64,000 nucleotides of DNA from Lactobacillus isalae (GCF_947539375.1 NZ_OX443569.1:930001-994000); one strand, 5' to 3'. Shown: positions 35,380-44,830, counted from the stretch's first letter. The notes: generated by a model from the letters alone, not told the origin. Translations and numbers: made by a program.

Positions 35380-36390
35380 TTATTTTTCTAAATAATTTAG
35401 TGCATCTTCAAAACGGGCTACAGGAACAATTTTCATCTTAGTGTGAATCTTCTTTGCTGTTCTTACTGCTTCAGCATAGTTTGTTTCACTCTTTTTAACG
35501 CCTTCTGGTTGGTCAGTTGGCGCAAAAAAGACTTTCATTCCTTGTCGACTAGCTGCTATTACTTTCTTATCAACGCCGCCAATCATCCCCACTTTACCAT
35601 CATTATCAATTGTGCCAGTACCAGCTATCTTCTTAGAACTAAGATTTTTACCAGTAAATAATTGATAGCACTCAAGCGTAAACATCAACCCAGCTGAAGG
35701 GCCGCCAATATCGCCAGCGTCGATCTTAACTGCAGGCTTTGTCACTACTTGAGTATGGTCTACTAACTGAATGCCAATTCCATAACGTTTTGTTCCCGCT
35801 AGTTTTACAGTTTTTCCAGAAAAAGTTAAATGCTTATTTTCTCTAATAACTTCTACCTTCACCTTTTTGTCTTTTAGAGAAGAAACATACTTAATCAGAT
35901 CTTGACTAGACTTAAATTTTTGACCGTTTACGCTAACTAGGACGTCTCCAACTTTTAGTTTATTTTTAAAAGTTGAATTCTTCATAATTTCCATCACATA
36001 AACGCCTAAAAATTCTTGTCGATGAGGGACATTTGCTTTTTTTGCAGCATAATAAATCGCATTATTCTGACTAGTTTCCATGTAATACTGCTGCATTTGA
36101 TTATATTCAGCACTACTTGACGTTCCCATTAATTCGGCTTTTGAATAACGACTATCCGCCGACCTCAGGAAACTAGTCAAATAGTCAATCATAACTGCAG
36201 GTCGTTCACTCACAGTTACGAGATAAAAATTAGGATTGGCCTTTTTAGTGCTTTTGACATACTTACTAATTTGAAAAGCCTCACCTGGAGCTTCAATATA
36301 GTATTGAGTAGGCCACAAACAAAAGACGACTGCTATTAAAAATGCTGCTATTCCAAGCAGCCAAAATTTTATCTTTTTATTTTTCTTCAT
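35380..36390 (-). CDS. sepM: SepM/YlbL-type membrane serine protease (PDZ and Lon-like domains)
   Basis: The 336-aa protein has an N-terminal membrane segment (about 9-25), a PDZ domain near 120-205 (GVYVMEIMKNSTF, VGDVLVSVNGQKFKSSQDL) and a Lon-type Ser-Lys protease domain: GGPSAGLMFTLE with the catalytic Ser, and GMIGGVDKKVIAA with Lys. Streptococcal SepM trims competence pheromone; the substrate here is not known. It overlaps coaD by 14 bases. Confidence 0.9.
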   Translation of the reverse strand: MKKNKKIKFWLLGIAAFLIAVVFCLWPTQYYIEAPGEAFQISKYVKSTKKANPNFYLVTVSERPAVMIDYLTSFLRSADSRYSKAELMGTSSSAEYNQMQQYYMETSQNNAIYYAAKKANVPHRQEFLGVYVMEIMKNSTFKNKLKVGDVLVSVNGQKFKSSQDLIKYVSSLKDKKVKVEVIRENKHLTFSGKTVKLAGTKRYGIGIQLVDHTQVVTKPAVKIDAGDIGGPSAGLMFTLECYQLFTGKNLSSKKIAGTGTIDNDGKVGMIGGVDKKVIAASRQGMKVFFAPTDQPEGVKKSETNYAEAVRTAKKIHTKMKIVPVARFEDALNYLEK

Positions 36391-36877
36391 TGTTTTGATT
36401 CCTCAATTTTTCTTCCAAAGCAACTGCAACTGGATTTGGAACTAAAGTTGAAACATCTCCGCCAAAAAATACAGTTTCTTTAATCATGCTTGAGGAAATA
36501 AAACTATCTTCGGGACGGGTAAATAATAAAACTGTATTTAAGTTTGGATCTAATGTCTTGTTAATTCCAGCAATATCACGTTCATAATTAAAATCGGCCG
36601 TATTTCTCAAGCCGCGAACAATAGCTCCTGCATCAAGCTCATGCGCTACTTCAACGGTTAATTCTGCGGGACGAGCAATTACTTCAACATTGTCATCATT
36701 TTCGAAAACTTTTCTAGCTAAGTCTAGTCTTTCTTTTTCATTAAAAAGATACCTCTTGCTGGTGTTAGTCATAATCACCACATACAGTTTTTCAAACATT
36801 CTCGCTGCTGCTTCGACAACTTCAACATGTCCATTGGTTATCGGGTCAAAGCTTCCAGGAAAAATTGCTTTTGTCAT
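36377..36877 (-). CDS. coaD: Phosphopantetheine adenylyltransferase
   Basis: The 166-aa enzyme has the nucleotidyltransferase motif FPGSFDPITNGHVE at the N-terminus, RGLRNTADFNYE near 90 and the C-terminal FISSSMIKE motif. It makes dephospho-CoA from ATP and phosphopantetheine. It follows rsmD by one base and precedes sepM, as in Bacillus (ylbH-ylbI-ylbL). Confidence 0.97.
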   Translation of the reverse strand: MTKAIFPGSFDPITNGHVEVVEAAARMFEKLYVVIMTNTSKRYLFNEKERLDLARKVFENDDNVEVIARPAELTVEVAHELDAGAIVRGLRNTADFNYERDIAGINKTLDPNLNTVLLFTRPEDSFISSSMIKETVFFGGDVSTLVPNPVAVALEEKLRNQNNEEK

Positions 36878-36878
36878 T

Positions 36879-37427
36879 TTAATCCCTCTTATAAACTTTT
36901 ACTTTTGTTCTTCCTAACTGATGATCCTTAACAATGACAAAACCAGGAACTTCTGGTAATTCATCATGCTCATCGGTTTCAGCTACAATAAGCGCATTAG
37001 CATTTAATAGATCATTTTCAAGCAATTTAGTCATAATCTTAACAATCTTTTGCTTAGCATAGGGAGGGTCAAGAAAGATTAAATCAAATTTTTTCCCTTC
37101 CTCATTCAAAATCTTAATTGCACGATTATCACTACATTTTAAAACTCTAAATCTATCCTCTTCTTTAGTTAACTCGACATTCTTCCTAATAACTTGGCAG
37201 GCTTGTCCACTAATATCAACTAAAACTGCACTATCATAGCCACGAGAAACAGCTTCAATTCCTAAAGCTCCACTTCCTGCGTAGAGGTCAAGCACTTGAC
37301 CGCCATCAAAAAATTGACCTAAAGAATTAAACAAAGAACCCTTTACCTTATCACTTGTTGGCCGTGTTGCATTACTTTTTAAAGTGTGTAAATTACGTTT
37401 AGCGTATTTTCCTGCAATAATTCTCAA
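36879..37427 (-). CDS. rsmD: 16S rRNA (guanine966-N2)-methyltransferase RsmD
   Basis: The 182-aa enzyme shows the SAM-binding motif VLDLYAGSGALGIEA near 44 and the catalytic DPPY (LIFLDPPYAK) near 118, with the N-terminal AGKYAKRNL and RPTSDKVKGSLFN. It methylates 16S rRNA in the small subunit. It overlaps ylbG by 4 bases. Confidence 0.95.
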   Translation of the reverse strand: MRIIAGKYAKRNLHTLKSNATRPTSDKVKGSLFNSLGQFFDGGQVLDLYAGSGALGIEAVSRGYDSAVLVDISGQACQVIRKNVELTKEEDRFRVLKCSDNRAIKILNEEGKKFDLIFLDPPYAKQKIVKIMTKLLENDLLNANALIVAETDEHDELPEVPGFVIVKDHQLGRTKVKVYKRD

Positions 37428-37759
37428 ACCCGTAAATCCTCGTTTTCTTCTCGTAATTTTTCTGCTTTTTCCTTCAAATCACGCATCATTTCTTCTTCAT
37501 GTTCAGCAGAAAAGTCAAGCTCATCAGTTTTAGATGTCTCTACTGACTGTACATAATTCTTACTTTTTAGTTCAGCGATTACCTTAGATGCATATTCTGA
37601 ACTTACATATAGAACTACATACTTATTCTTACGCGAAAAATAAATAATATTGCCAAACCGGCGTAACTTGTATTGATCGCTAATTTGATAAAGCCAAACA
37701 ATTAGCTGCGTGCGCGCAGTCATTTTATTATTTGGCTCATCTTTAAAAACCAAACTCAA
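37424..37759 (-). CDS. ylbG: YlbG family (DUF2129) protein
   Basis: The 111-aa protein contains the YlbG core RTQLIVWLYQ, LRRFGNIIYFSRKNKYVVLY, then a charged C-terminal tail (EHEEEMMRDLKEKAEKLREE) that may form a coiled coil. The TTG at 37759 is taken as start because AGGAG lies 6 bases before it; an ATG at 37723 would also keep the core. Function unknown; the gene is fixed between ftsW and rsmD. It overlaps both. Confidence 0.85.
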   Translation of the reverse strand: MSLVFKDEPNNKMTARTQLIVWLYQISDQYKLRRFGNIIYFSRKNKYVVLYVSSEYASKVIAELKSKNYVQSVETSKTDELDFSAEHEEEMMRDLKEKAEKLREENEDLRV

Positions 37760-38940
37760 AGTACACTCCTACTTTCTATCAATGTTTTCTTCTCAGCAGC
37801 GGAAATATTTAAGACTAAACCTAAAGCAGCAGTTAAAACTATCATTGAGGACCCACCATAAGAAATAAATGGCAAGGTTACCCCAGTAATTGGCAATAGA
37901 CCTAAAACTGCTCCAACATTAAAGAGCGTTTCAGTAAAGATCATGGTTACGACACCAAAGCAAACTAAAGCATTGAATTGTGAATCAGCATGGATTCCGA
38001 CTTCCATAATACGCCACATTAAGAAAAACAAGAGGCTAATAATAACAATTGCCCCAATTACACCTAATTCTTCAGCAGTAATTGACAAAATAAAGTCAGT
38101 ATATGGCTCTGGTAAGTAACCCCGCTTTTGCATACTGTTACCTAAACCAACCCCAAATAAACCACCATTATGAATTGCATAATAGGAATTAACTAACTGA
38201 GCACCACCAGTTTTTTCTAGCTTAAATGGATGAACAAAAGCTAGTAACCGCTGGAACTGATAAGAATCTTTAATAAAGCCGGGTGTCCAAACTAATAGAA
38301 CTAGCATTAGTAAAACAATTCCAACAAAAAGCCCAATAAGCCAATAAACGGCTAACTTAGTTGGAATACCAGAAACACTGTACATCACAAATACGATCAT
38401 GAACAAAATAGCTGATCCACCAAAATCTGGCTCTAAAATAACTAGCCCAATCATCGCAAATGAAATAACCGTTGGCCCAAATAAATTATGCCAAATTTGA
38501 CCTGGAATAAACTTTCCATCACGTCTTGAGAGGACAAATGCTAAATACAATACCAAAGATAATTTAGCTACTTCCACAGGCTGAATATTGATAAAGCCCA
38601 AGTTAATCCAACCAACTGCTCCGTTAACAGCAGCTTTTCCATGACTAATTACTTTAAGAACAATCAAAAACAATAGCATTAAAAATGAAACGCCTAAATA
38701 AGACATAACAAATTTTCTATTTTTGAATACTTTTAATTTTAAAGCAAAACATGGGATTCCAAAGAATAGAACTGCAGCAATAAAATATATAATTTGCCTT
38801 TTCATATATACACTAGGTGAAAAGCCATTTACTAACAAAATATCTGAGCTTGCTGAATAGACCATGATAACCCCAATGGTTGACAAAATAAGGTATGGGA
38901 TCAAGATGCTATAGTCTAAGTATCTTAATTTCTGTCGCAC
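37756..38940 (-). CDS. ftsW: FtsW/RodA/SpoVE family peptidoglycan glycosyltransferase, probably FtsW
   Basis: The 394-aa SEDS protein has about 10 membrane segments, DYSILIPYLILSTIGVIMVY at the start, the catalytic-region loop WINLGFINIQPVE with AKLSL, and the conserved GLFGVGLGNSMQKRGYLPEP and LPFISYGGSS near the C-terminus. It builds septal peptidoglycan. FtsW is preferred over RodA because it precedes ylbG-rsmD-coaD, as ftsW does in Bacillus, but the two are not separable by motif alone. Confidence 0.85.
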   Translation of the reverse strand: MRQKLRYLDYSILIPYLILSTIGVIMVYSASSDILLVNGFSPSVYMKRQIIYFIAAVLFFGIPCFALKLKVFKNRKFVMSYLGVSFLMLLFLIVLKVISHGKAAVNGAVGWINLGFINIQPVEVAKLSLVLYLAFVLSRRDGKFIPGQIWHNLFGPTVISFAMIGLVILEPDFGGSAILFMIVFVMYSVSGIPTKLAVYWLIGLFVGIVLLMLVLLVWTPGFIKDSYQFQRLLAFVHPFKLEKTGGAQLVNSYYAIHNGGLFGVGLGNSMQKRGYLPEPYTDFILSITAEELGVIGAIVIISLLFFLMWRIMEVGIHADSQFNALVCFGVVTMIFTETLFNVGAVLGLLPITGVTLPFISYGGSSMIVLTAALGLVLNISAAEKKTLIESRSVL

Positions 38941-38998
38941 GATATACCTGCCCCTTTAGTTAAATAATCTTTCTTATTATATCACTACCTTTACATAT

Positions 38999-39033
38999 AA
39001 AAAAAAGTAGCTCAATAAAATTGAGCTACTTTT
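38999..39033 (-). terminator. Intrinsic terminator of typA
   Basis: A 12-bp perfect stem (39004-39015 with 39021-39032) then T residues on the minus strand, 21 bases after the typA stop. Confidence 0.92.
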
Positions 39034-39053
39034 AAAATCAAATAAGAATTTAA

Positions 39054-40886
39054 CTACTTGTTACGCTTCTTATCTGCCTTTTTTCTTTCGTTAGTGTTTA
39101 AGATCTTCTTACGTAAACGAATGCTTTCTGGAGTTACTTCACAGTATTCATCGTCATTCAAGAATTCGATAGCTTCTTCCAAAGTCATAGTCTTAGGAGT
39201 CTTAATTGAAGCTGAGTGGTCCTTACCTGCTGCACGGGTGTTAGTTAAGTTCTTACCCTTAGTTACGTTAACAGCAATATCACGTTCACGTGATGATTGA
39301 CCAACAATCATACCTTCGTAAACTTCAACACCAGCACCGATGAATAATTCACCACGTTGTTCAACTGATTGAAGTGAGTAAGTAGTTGATTGACCTTGGT
39401 TAATTGAAACCAAAGCACCGTTACGACGACCTGGTTCCCAGTTCTTAACTACAGGCTTGTATGAATCAAAAGTATGGTTCATAATTCCGTAACCAGCAGT
39501 TTGAGACATGAATTCATTGTTGTAACCAATCAAACCACGTGATGGAACTAAGAATTCAAGTCTAGTTTGACCATTACCAGTAGATTCCATATTCTTCATT
39601 TCACCTTTTCTTTGTGAAAGAGAATCGATAACTGAACCTACGTATGCATCTGGAGTATCAACTTGAACTGCTTCAAATGGTTCACACATTTGACCATCAA
39701 TTTCACGGTAAATAACCTTAGGACGTGAAAGTTGTAATTCAAAGCCTTCACGACGAAGTTCTTCAACCAAAATTGATAAGTGCAATTCACCACGACCAGA
39801 AACAGTCCAAGCATTTAATTGATCAGTTGGTTCAACCTTCAAAGAAACATCAGTACGAGTTTGACGGATCAAACGATCTTCAAGTTTCTTAGGAGTAACT
39901 TGATCACCTTCACGACCTGCAAATGGTGAGTCGTTTGCAACGAAATCCATTTGAAGAGTTGGTGGATCAATCTTAAGAAGTGGTAACGCTTCAGGCTTGT
40001 CTGCAGAAGCAATAGTTTCACCAACGTAAATATCATTAATACCAGAAATAGCAATAATGTCGCCGGCCTTTGCTTCTTGAATTTCGTTACGCTTCAAACC
40101 GAAGTAACCAAACAATTTAGTAACACGGAAGTTTTGAGTTGAACCATCACGCTTCATAACAGTGATGTTGTCACCAACTTTAACTTTTCCGCGGTAAATA
40201 CGGCCTACACCGATACGACCTACATAGTCATCCCAATCAAGCATAGTGATTTGGAATTGTAAAGGTTCGTCAGAGTTATCAACTGGAGCAGGAATGTTCT
40301 TAACAATAGTATCAAAAATAGGATCCATTGTTTCTTCTTGCTTAGCTGGGTCTGAATCATATGAAGAAGTACCATTTAAAGCAGATGCGTAAACAACTGG
40401 GAAATCAAGTTGTTCATCGCTTGCCCCTAATTCGATAAATAATTCAAGAACTTCATCTAATACTTCCTTTGGACGAGCACCTGGACGGTCAATCTTGTTA
40501 ATAACTACGATTGGCTTAACACCAGCTTCTAAGGCCTTCTTAAGCACAAAACGAGTTTGTGGCATAGTACCTTCGTAAGCATCAACAAGCAATAAACATC
40601 CGTCAACCATGTGCATGATACGTTCTACTTCACCACCGAAGTCAGCGTGTCCTGGCGTATCCAAAATGTTGATTGTAGTATCACCGTACTTAACAGCAGT
40701 ATTCTTAGATAAGATAGTAATACCACGTTCACGTTCAATAGCATTGGAGTCCATTGCACGGTCTTCTAGGTTCATGTGCTCTGGCAATGTATCTGATTGT
40801 TTTAATAATTGGTTAACCAAAGTAGTCTTACCATGGTCAACGTGTGCGATAATGGCAATATTTCTAATATCGTCTCTTCTTTGCAA
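39054..40886 (-). CDS. typA: Ribosome-associated GTPase TypA/BipA
   Basis: 610 aa from a TTG at 40886, chosen because GGGGAGG (40895-40901) sits 8 bases before it and the protein then starts (M)[19 protein letters not shown] like other TypA proteins. An in-frame ATG at 40910 directly follows a terminator T run and has no ribosome binding site. G1 is [11 protein letters not shown]3 [12 protein letters not shown]4 [11 protein letters not shown]-like domains III/V and the TypA-specific C-terminal domain follow. It assists ribosome assembly and stress response. Confidence 0.96.
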   Translation of the reverse strand: MQRRDDIRNIAIIAHVDHGKTTLVNQLLKQSDTLPEHMNLEDRAMDSNAIERERGITILSKNTAVKYGDTTINILDTPGHADFGGEVERIMHMVDGCLLLVDAYEGTMPQTRFVLKKALEAGVKPIVVINKIDRPGARPKEVLDEVLELFIELGASDEQLDFPVVYASALNGTSSYDSDPAKQEETMDPIFDTIVKNIPAPVDNSDEPLQFQITMLDWDDYVGRIGVGRIYRGKVKVGDNITVMKRDGSTQNFRVTKLFGYFGLKRNEIQEAKAGDIIAISGINDIYVGETIASADKPEALPLLKIDPPTLQMDFVANDSPFAGREGDQVTPKKLEDRLIRQTRTDVSLKVEPTDQLNAWTVSGRGELHLSILVEELRREGFELQLSRPKVIYREIDGQMCEPFEAVQVDTPDAYVGSVIDSLSQRKGEMKNMESTGNGQTRLEFLVPSRGLIGYNNEFMSQTAGYGIMNHTFDSYKPVVKNWEPGRRNGALVSINQGQSTTYSLQSVEQRGELFIGAGVEVYEGMIVGQSSRERDIAVNVTKGKNLTNTRAAGKDHSASIKTPKTMTLEEAIEFLNDDEYCEVTPESIRLRKKILNTNERKKADKKRNK

Positions 40887-40910
40887 AAGAAATTCCTCCC
40901 CGAACTTCAT

Positions 40911-40935
40911 AAAAAAACTGTGACTCCAGTCACAG
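40911..40935 (-). terminator. Terminator hairpin inside the typA leader (possible attenuator)
   Basis: CTGTGACT (40918-40925) pairs perfectly with AGTCACAG (40928-40935); on the minus strand seven T follow immediately. It lies between the putative typA promoter and the typA ribosome binding site, so it would end transcripts before typA unless read through. The near-palindrome could also be a protein-binding site. Confidence 0.65.
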
Positions 40936-40998
40936 CTCTCTTATGCAAAATAATAATGCAGTTATTGAAGCTTTATATCTCTATAGTTTCGTTTTACA

Positions 40999-41027
40999 AT
41001 TCTACTCTAAAAATATAATGCCGTCAA
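40999..41027 (-). promoter_or_regulatory. Putative typA promoter
   Basis: TTGACG (41022-41027), 17 bases, TAGAAT (40999-41004) on the minus strand. A second candidate, an extended -10 TGGTATAAT, is at about 41069-41077. Both are upstream of the leader hairpin at 40911-40935. Confidence 0.55.
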
Positions 41028-41089
41028 CGGAAGTACAAGCTGTGAACTGTTTATTTTTAACAAAAATATTATACCAAAAACTTCGATTA

Positions 41090-41118
41090 TTGCCGTCTTT
41101 TCTTTCAATTGTTATCAT
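41090..41118 (+). promoter_or_regulatory. Putative def promoter
   Basis: TTGCCG (41090-41095), 17 bases, TATCAT (41113-41118), 38 bases before the def start. Moderate match only. Confidence 0.4.
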
Positions 41119-41155
41119 ATTCATAGCAAATTTAAAAATTAAGGAGATATCTATT

Positions 41156-41710
41156 TTGATTTTAATGCATGATATTACGCGCGATGGCAACCCTGTCCTA
41201 AGACAAGTTGCTAAGCCTTTAACCTTCCCATTAGCTGATGAATACAAGGAACTAGCTGATGAAATGATGCAATATTTAATTAACTCTCAAGACCCTAAAA
41301 TTGCTGAAAAGCATCAATTAAGAGCAGGTGTCGGTTTAGCTGCTCCTCAAGTTGGTAAAAGCATCCAAATGGCTGCTCTTTTAGTTCCAAATGACAAAGG
41401 TGAAATTATCTTCAAAGAAGTATTCGTTAATCCTAAGATTCTTTCTGAATCAGTTAGAAAGGCTTGTCTTGCAGAAGGAGAAGGTTGCTTAAGTGTCGAT
41501 AAAGATATTGAAGGCTACGTTCCTCGTCCTGATAAGTTGAAAATTCGCTACTACACAGTTGATGGCGAAGAAAAAACAATCCGTTTAAAGGATTATCCAG
41601 CAATTGTTGCTTCTCATGAAATTGACCACTTAAACGGTCACCTATTCTATGACCGCATCAATAAGCAAAATCCTTTTGATTTAGCCGAAGATACCATTGT
41701 TATTTCTTAA
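41156..41710 (+). CDS. def: Peptide deformylase
   Basis: 184 aa from a TTG at 41156, chosen because AAGGAG lies 9 bases before it; the ATG three codons later is too far from that site, and the longer open frame upstream runs through the promoter region. The three metal motifs are intact: [16 protein letters not shown] and HEIDHLNGH. It removes formyl from new proteins. Length matches the Gram-positive type 2 enzymes. Confidence 0.95.
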   Translation: MILMHDITRDGNPVLRQVAKPLTFPLADEYKELADEMMQYLINSQDPKIAEKHQLRAGVGLAAPQVGKSIQMAALLVPNDKGEIIFKEVFVNPKILSESVRKACLAEGEGCLSVDKDIEGYVPRPDKLKIRYYTVDGEEKTIRLKDYPAIVASHEIDHLNGHLFYDRINKQNPFDLAEDTIVIS

Positions 41711-41736
41711 AAACTAGCTTTTGAATTTTTAAACTA

Positions 41737-41768
41737 GGCGTTAGGACACGATGTTCTATCGCCTTTTT
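41737..41768 (+). terminator. Intrinsic terminator of def
   Basis: GGCG with TAGGAC (41737-41747) pairs with GTTCTA and CGCC (41753-41763), with one mismatch and one wobble, followed by five T. Confidence 0.75.
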
Positions 41769-41793
41769 CCATGCTATATATGAAGTAAATTGG

Positions 41794-41799
41794 TATACT
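41794..41799 (+). promoter_or_regulatory. Putative extended -10 promoter of rpoY-rnjA
   Basis: TGGTATACT has the TGn extension before TATACT. No good -35 is seen. Transcription would start near 41806 and give a leader of about 92 bases. Confidence 0.5.
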
Positions 41800-41838
41800 T
41801 AAAAGTAAGTTTATGATAAAATTTTAATAGCTATGAAT

Positions 41839-41866
41839 TTCTGCGGTTTTGCGCAGAAGTTTTTTT
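41839..41866 (+). terminator. Terminator hairpin inside the rpoY-rnjA leader (possible attenuator)
   Basis: TTCTGCG (41839-41845) pairs perfectly with CGCAGAA (41852-41858), followed by G and seven T (41860-41866). It lies after the putative promoter and about 15 bases before the AAGGAG ribosome binding site of rpoY, so it would stop transcription ahead of the operon unless bypassed. Confidence 0.65.
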
Positions 41867-41897
41867 GAACGTTTTAAATATAAGGAGATTATAAGAA

Positions 41898-42125
41898 ATG
41901 ATCTACAAAGTTTTATACCAAAAAGACCAGATCGTTAATCCAAGAAGAGAAACTACTAAAACTCTTTTTTTAGAAGCAGATAATGTAGTTGCAGCAAGAA
42001 CTATGGTTGAGGATAATACCCCCTACAACATTGAACTCATCCAAGAATTAACTGGAAACTCACTTGCTTATGAAAAGCAAAGTCCAGATTTTAAGCTGAC
42101 AACTTTCAAATCTGAAGATAAATAA
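41898..42125 (+). CDS. rpoY: RNA polymerase epsilon subunit (RpoY)
   Basis: The 75-aa protein ([47 protein letters not shown]) matches the small DUF1447/YkzG family now known as the epsilon subunit of Firmicute RNA polymerase. It has an AAGGAG ribosome binding site. It is followed 5 bases later by rnjA, the usual arrangement. Confidence 0.92.
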   Translation: MIYKVLYQKDQIVNPRRETTKTLFLEADNVVAARTMVEDNTPYNIELIQELTGNSLAYEKQSPDFKLTTFKSEDK

Positions 42126-42130
42126 CGACC

Positions 42131-43810
42131 TTGAAATTAAAGAATAACGAAGTCGGCGTTTTCGCTATAGGGGGTCTAGGCGAAATCGGCCGTAATATGT
42201 ACTGCGTTGAGTACCAAGATGAGATCATCATCATGGACTGCGGTATCAAATTCCCAGAAGACGATATGATGGGAATTAATTATGTTATCTCAGACTATTC
42301 TTACCTAATTAAGAATAGAAAGAAAATCAAAGCATTAGTTGTCACTCACGGACATGAAGACCACATTGGTGGAATCCCTTACCTTTTAAAGAAGATTCCT
42401 GAAATCCCAGTTTATGCAACACCATTTGCTCTCGCTTTAATCCGCGGGAAACTTGATGAACATGGGATTTTAAATTCTAGTGAACTTCATGAAGAGCATG
42501 AAGATACTGTTTTGAAGTTTGATAAGCTTTCTGTTAGCTTCTTTAGAACAACCCACTCAATTCCCGATACTTTAGGAATTGCAGTTCATACTCCAGAAGG
42601 TGCAGTAGTATTTACAGGAGATTTCAAATTTGACTTAACTCCAGTAATGAACCAACCTGCTCCTGACTTCCAAAAGATGGCTAAATTAGGTCAAGAAGGC
42701 GTACTTGCCCTCTTATCTGATTCAACTAATGCTGAAGTTCCAACTTTTACAAAGTCAGAAAGATTTGTTGCTCATTCCTTACACGATATCATTACTGGAA
42801 TTAAAGGCAGAATTATTTTTGCAACCTTTGCTTCTAACCTTTATCGTGTATCAACTGCTATCAAAGCAGCTGTCGACACTGGAAGAAAAGTTGCAATCTT
42901 TGGTCGCTCAATGGAAAACGGAGTTCAAAATGGTATTGATCTCGGCTACTTAGATATTCCTGAAGGAACTTTAGTCGATGCTAATGAAATTAACCATACT
43001 CCACCTGAAAAAGCAATGATTCTATGTACTGGTTCCCAAGGTGAACCCCTTGCTGCTCTTTCAAGAATTGCAGATGGAACTCACCGTCAAATTTCATTGC
43101 AGCCAGGCGATACAGTAATCTTTTCATCTAATCCTATTCCAGGAAACACCACTAGTGTTAACCATTTAATTAATAAATTAACTGAAGCTGGTGCTAATGT
43201 TGTTCATGGTAAGATTCATAACGTCCACACTTCTGGACATGCTGGTCAAGAAGAACAAAAGATGATGATTGAGCTAACAAAACCTGAATACTTCATTCCT
43301 GTTCACGGTGAATATAGAATGCAGGTCGTTCATACTGAAACTGCTCAATCTACTGGAATGGCAAAAGATCACACTTTCGTTCTGAAAAATGGTGATGTTC
43401 TTGCTTTAACTAAGGATTCATCAAGAATCGCTGGTCACATTAATATTCCAGATGTCTTCGTTGACACTTCTGGTAGCGATGATGTTGGTAATATTGTTGT
43501 TCGTGATCGTCAAATTTTAGCTGAAGAAGGTCTTGTAGTCGTAGTAGCAACTGTTGACTATAAACACCAACGTGTTCTAGCTGGACCAGATATTTTGAGT
43601 CGTGGTTTTGTTTACATGCGTGAATCAACTGAATTAATCAGTCAAGCACAAAAGCATGTCTACCATATTCTTAAGACAGAAATGGCTAAAGACCCACAAC
43701 CAAAAGAAAATGAGATTAGAAAAGCAATTATTGAGAATCTTCAAGATTTCTTATATTCGAAGACTGAAAGAAGACCAATGATTTTGCCAATGCTAATTGA
43801 AAAGAAATAA
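42131..43810 (+). CDS. rnjA: Ribonuclease J1
   Basis: The 559-aa protein has the full metal motif THGHEDHIGGIPY, VFTGDFKFD, SDSTNAE, the beta-CASP domain and HTSGHAGQEE. It is a 5'-3' exonuclease and endonuclease for mRNA turnover and rRNA maturation. The start is a TTG at 42131 with only a weak ribosome binding site, so translation probably depends on coupling to rpoY, whose stop is 5 bases away. With J2 (28681-30456) it forms the J1/J2 complex. Confidence 0.95.
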   Translation: MKLKNNEVGVFAIGGLGEIGRNMYCVEYQDEIIIMDCGIKFPEDDMMGINYVISDYSYLIKNRKKIKALVVTHGHEDHIGGIPYLLKKIPEIPVYATPFALALIRGKLDEHGILNSSELHEEHEDTVLKFDKLSVSFFRTTHSIPDTLGIAVHTPEGAVVFTGDFKFDLTPVMNQPAPDFQKMAKLGQEGVLALLSDSTNAEVPTFTKSERFVAHSLHDIITGIKGRIIFATFASNLYRVSTAIKAAVDTGRKVAIFGRSMENGVQNGIDLGYLDIPEGTLVDANEINHTPPEKAMILCTGSQGEPLAALSRIADGTHRQISLQPGDTVIFSSNPIPGNTTSVNHLINKLTEAGANVVHGKIHNVHTSGHAGQEEQKMMIELTKPEYFIPVHGEYRMQVVHTETAQSTGMAKDHTFVLKNGDVLALTKDSSRIAGHINIPDVFVDTSGSDDVGNIVVRDRQILAEEGLVVVVATVDYKHQRVLAGPDILSRGFVYMRESTELISQAQKHVYHILKTEMAKDPQPKENEIRKAIIENLQDFLYSKTERRPMILPMLIEKK

Positions 43811-43811
43811 G

Positions 43812-43837
43812 ATAAGCCCCATCCGGGGCTTATTTTT
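43812..43837 (+). terminator. Intrinsic terminator of rpoY-rnjA
   Basis: A 9-bp stem (ATAAGCCCC with GGGGCTTAT, 43812-43820 and 43825-43833) followed by T. Confidence 0.93.
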
Positions 43838-43858
43838 ATATAAGTTAGGCTATTAATA

Positions 43859-44794
43859 ATGAAAAAAATTCATTTACTTGTAAATCTAAAATCTGGAAGT
43901 AATAAAGGCGAAAAAGCCTTGAAAGAAATTGAAACTATTTTAAAAGATGAAAAAGTAGTATATGACGTTCAAATTTCTACTTATCCTGGACAACTGGTTC
44001 CAATTGCGACTAAGACAGCTAATGACATCCAGAATAATCACGAATGTATTGTTGTCATTGGGGGCGATGGTTCTTTAAACCAAGCCCTGAATGGCATAAA
44101 AAATTCACTTTATCCTGATACTCCCCTAGCCTATTTTCCAGCAGGTACTGGAAATGATTTTGCTAGAGCAGCTAAGCTTCAAGATGATCCTTTAAAATTT
44201 ATCAAGCATCTAAAAAATCACCCAACAGTTACAAAAGTCGATTGCGGTAGGTATCAGGACTTAATTACAGGCGAAGAAAAATATTTTGTTAATAATTTAG
44301 GAATTGGCTTTGATGCATATGTAGTTAACAAAACCAATCACTCAAAGCTCAAAACTAAGTTTAATAAGATAAATCGTGGAAACTTAACTTACGGAATAAA
44401 TATTGCTCAAGCACTCAAAGGACAAGATAATTTTAGGGTCAAGATTTCAGCCAATAATCATACTTATTCTTATGATCACGCATACCTAGTTACTACAACT
44501 AACCATCCCTATTTTGGTGGTGGTGTTCCAATTTTACCAATTGCTAATATTCATAATCGAAAATTGGACATTGCAATTGTTGAAAAGCCTAACATATTTA
44601 AATTTTTGTATCTCTTCTCTAAGCTTTTAATTAATGGATCACATATGAATAGCAATCAGTTTCATTATTTTGAAGCTTCTGAAATCGAAGTTAAAACTTA
44701 TCAATCAGAATATGGTCAGCTTGATGGAGAGGAATTGAATAATAGAAAATTCCATTTAAAATTTAAAGTTGATCACTTTAATCTTTTAAGGTAA
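43859..44794 (+). CDS. Diacylglycerol/lipid kinase family protein
   Basis: The 311-aa protein has the DagK motifs: LLVNLKSGSNKG at the N-terminus, VIGGDGSLNQALNG near 63, FPAGTGNDFARA near 95, the Asp-bearing VNNLGIGFDA, and GQLDGEE near the C-terminus. The family phosphorylates diacylglycerol to phosphatidic acid, recycling lipid from lipoteichoic acid synthesis; related kinases use other lipids. Soluble, single gene on the plus strand. Confidence 0.88.
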   Translation: MKKIHLLVNLKSGSNKGEKALKEIETILKDEKVVYDVQISTYPGQLVPIATKTANDIQNNHECIVVIGGDGSLNQALNGIKNSLYPDTPLAYFPAGTGNDFARAAKLQDDPLKFIKHLKNHPTVTKVDCGRYQDLITGEEKYFVNNLGIGFDAYVVNKTNHSKLKTKFNKINRGNLTYGINIAQALKGQDNFRVKISANNHTYSYDHAYLVTTTNHPYFGGGVPILPIANIHNRKLDIAIVEKPNIFKFLYLFSKLLINGSHMNSNQFHYFEASEIEVKTYQSEYGQLDGEELNNRKFHLKFKVDHFNLLR

Positions 44795-44798
44795 ATAT

Positions 44799-44829
44799 AA
44801 AAGCCAACTCAAAATGAGTTGGCTTTTTT
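44799..44829. terminator. Bidirectional terminator between dagK-like gene and recD2
   Basis: An 11-bp perfect stem (44801-44811 with 44815-44825) with T on the plus side and T-rich sequence on the minus side, between converging genes. Confidence 0.88.
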
Positions 44830-44830
44830 G

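Noticed and set aside
40943-41155. N-terminal extension of peptide deformylase
   Set aside because: The extension covers promoter-like DNA, has no ribosome binding site and is absent from the family; AAGGAG points to the TTG at 41156.
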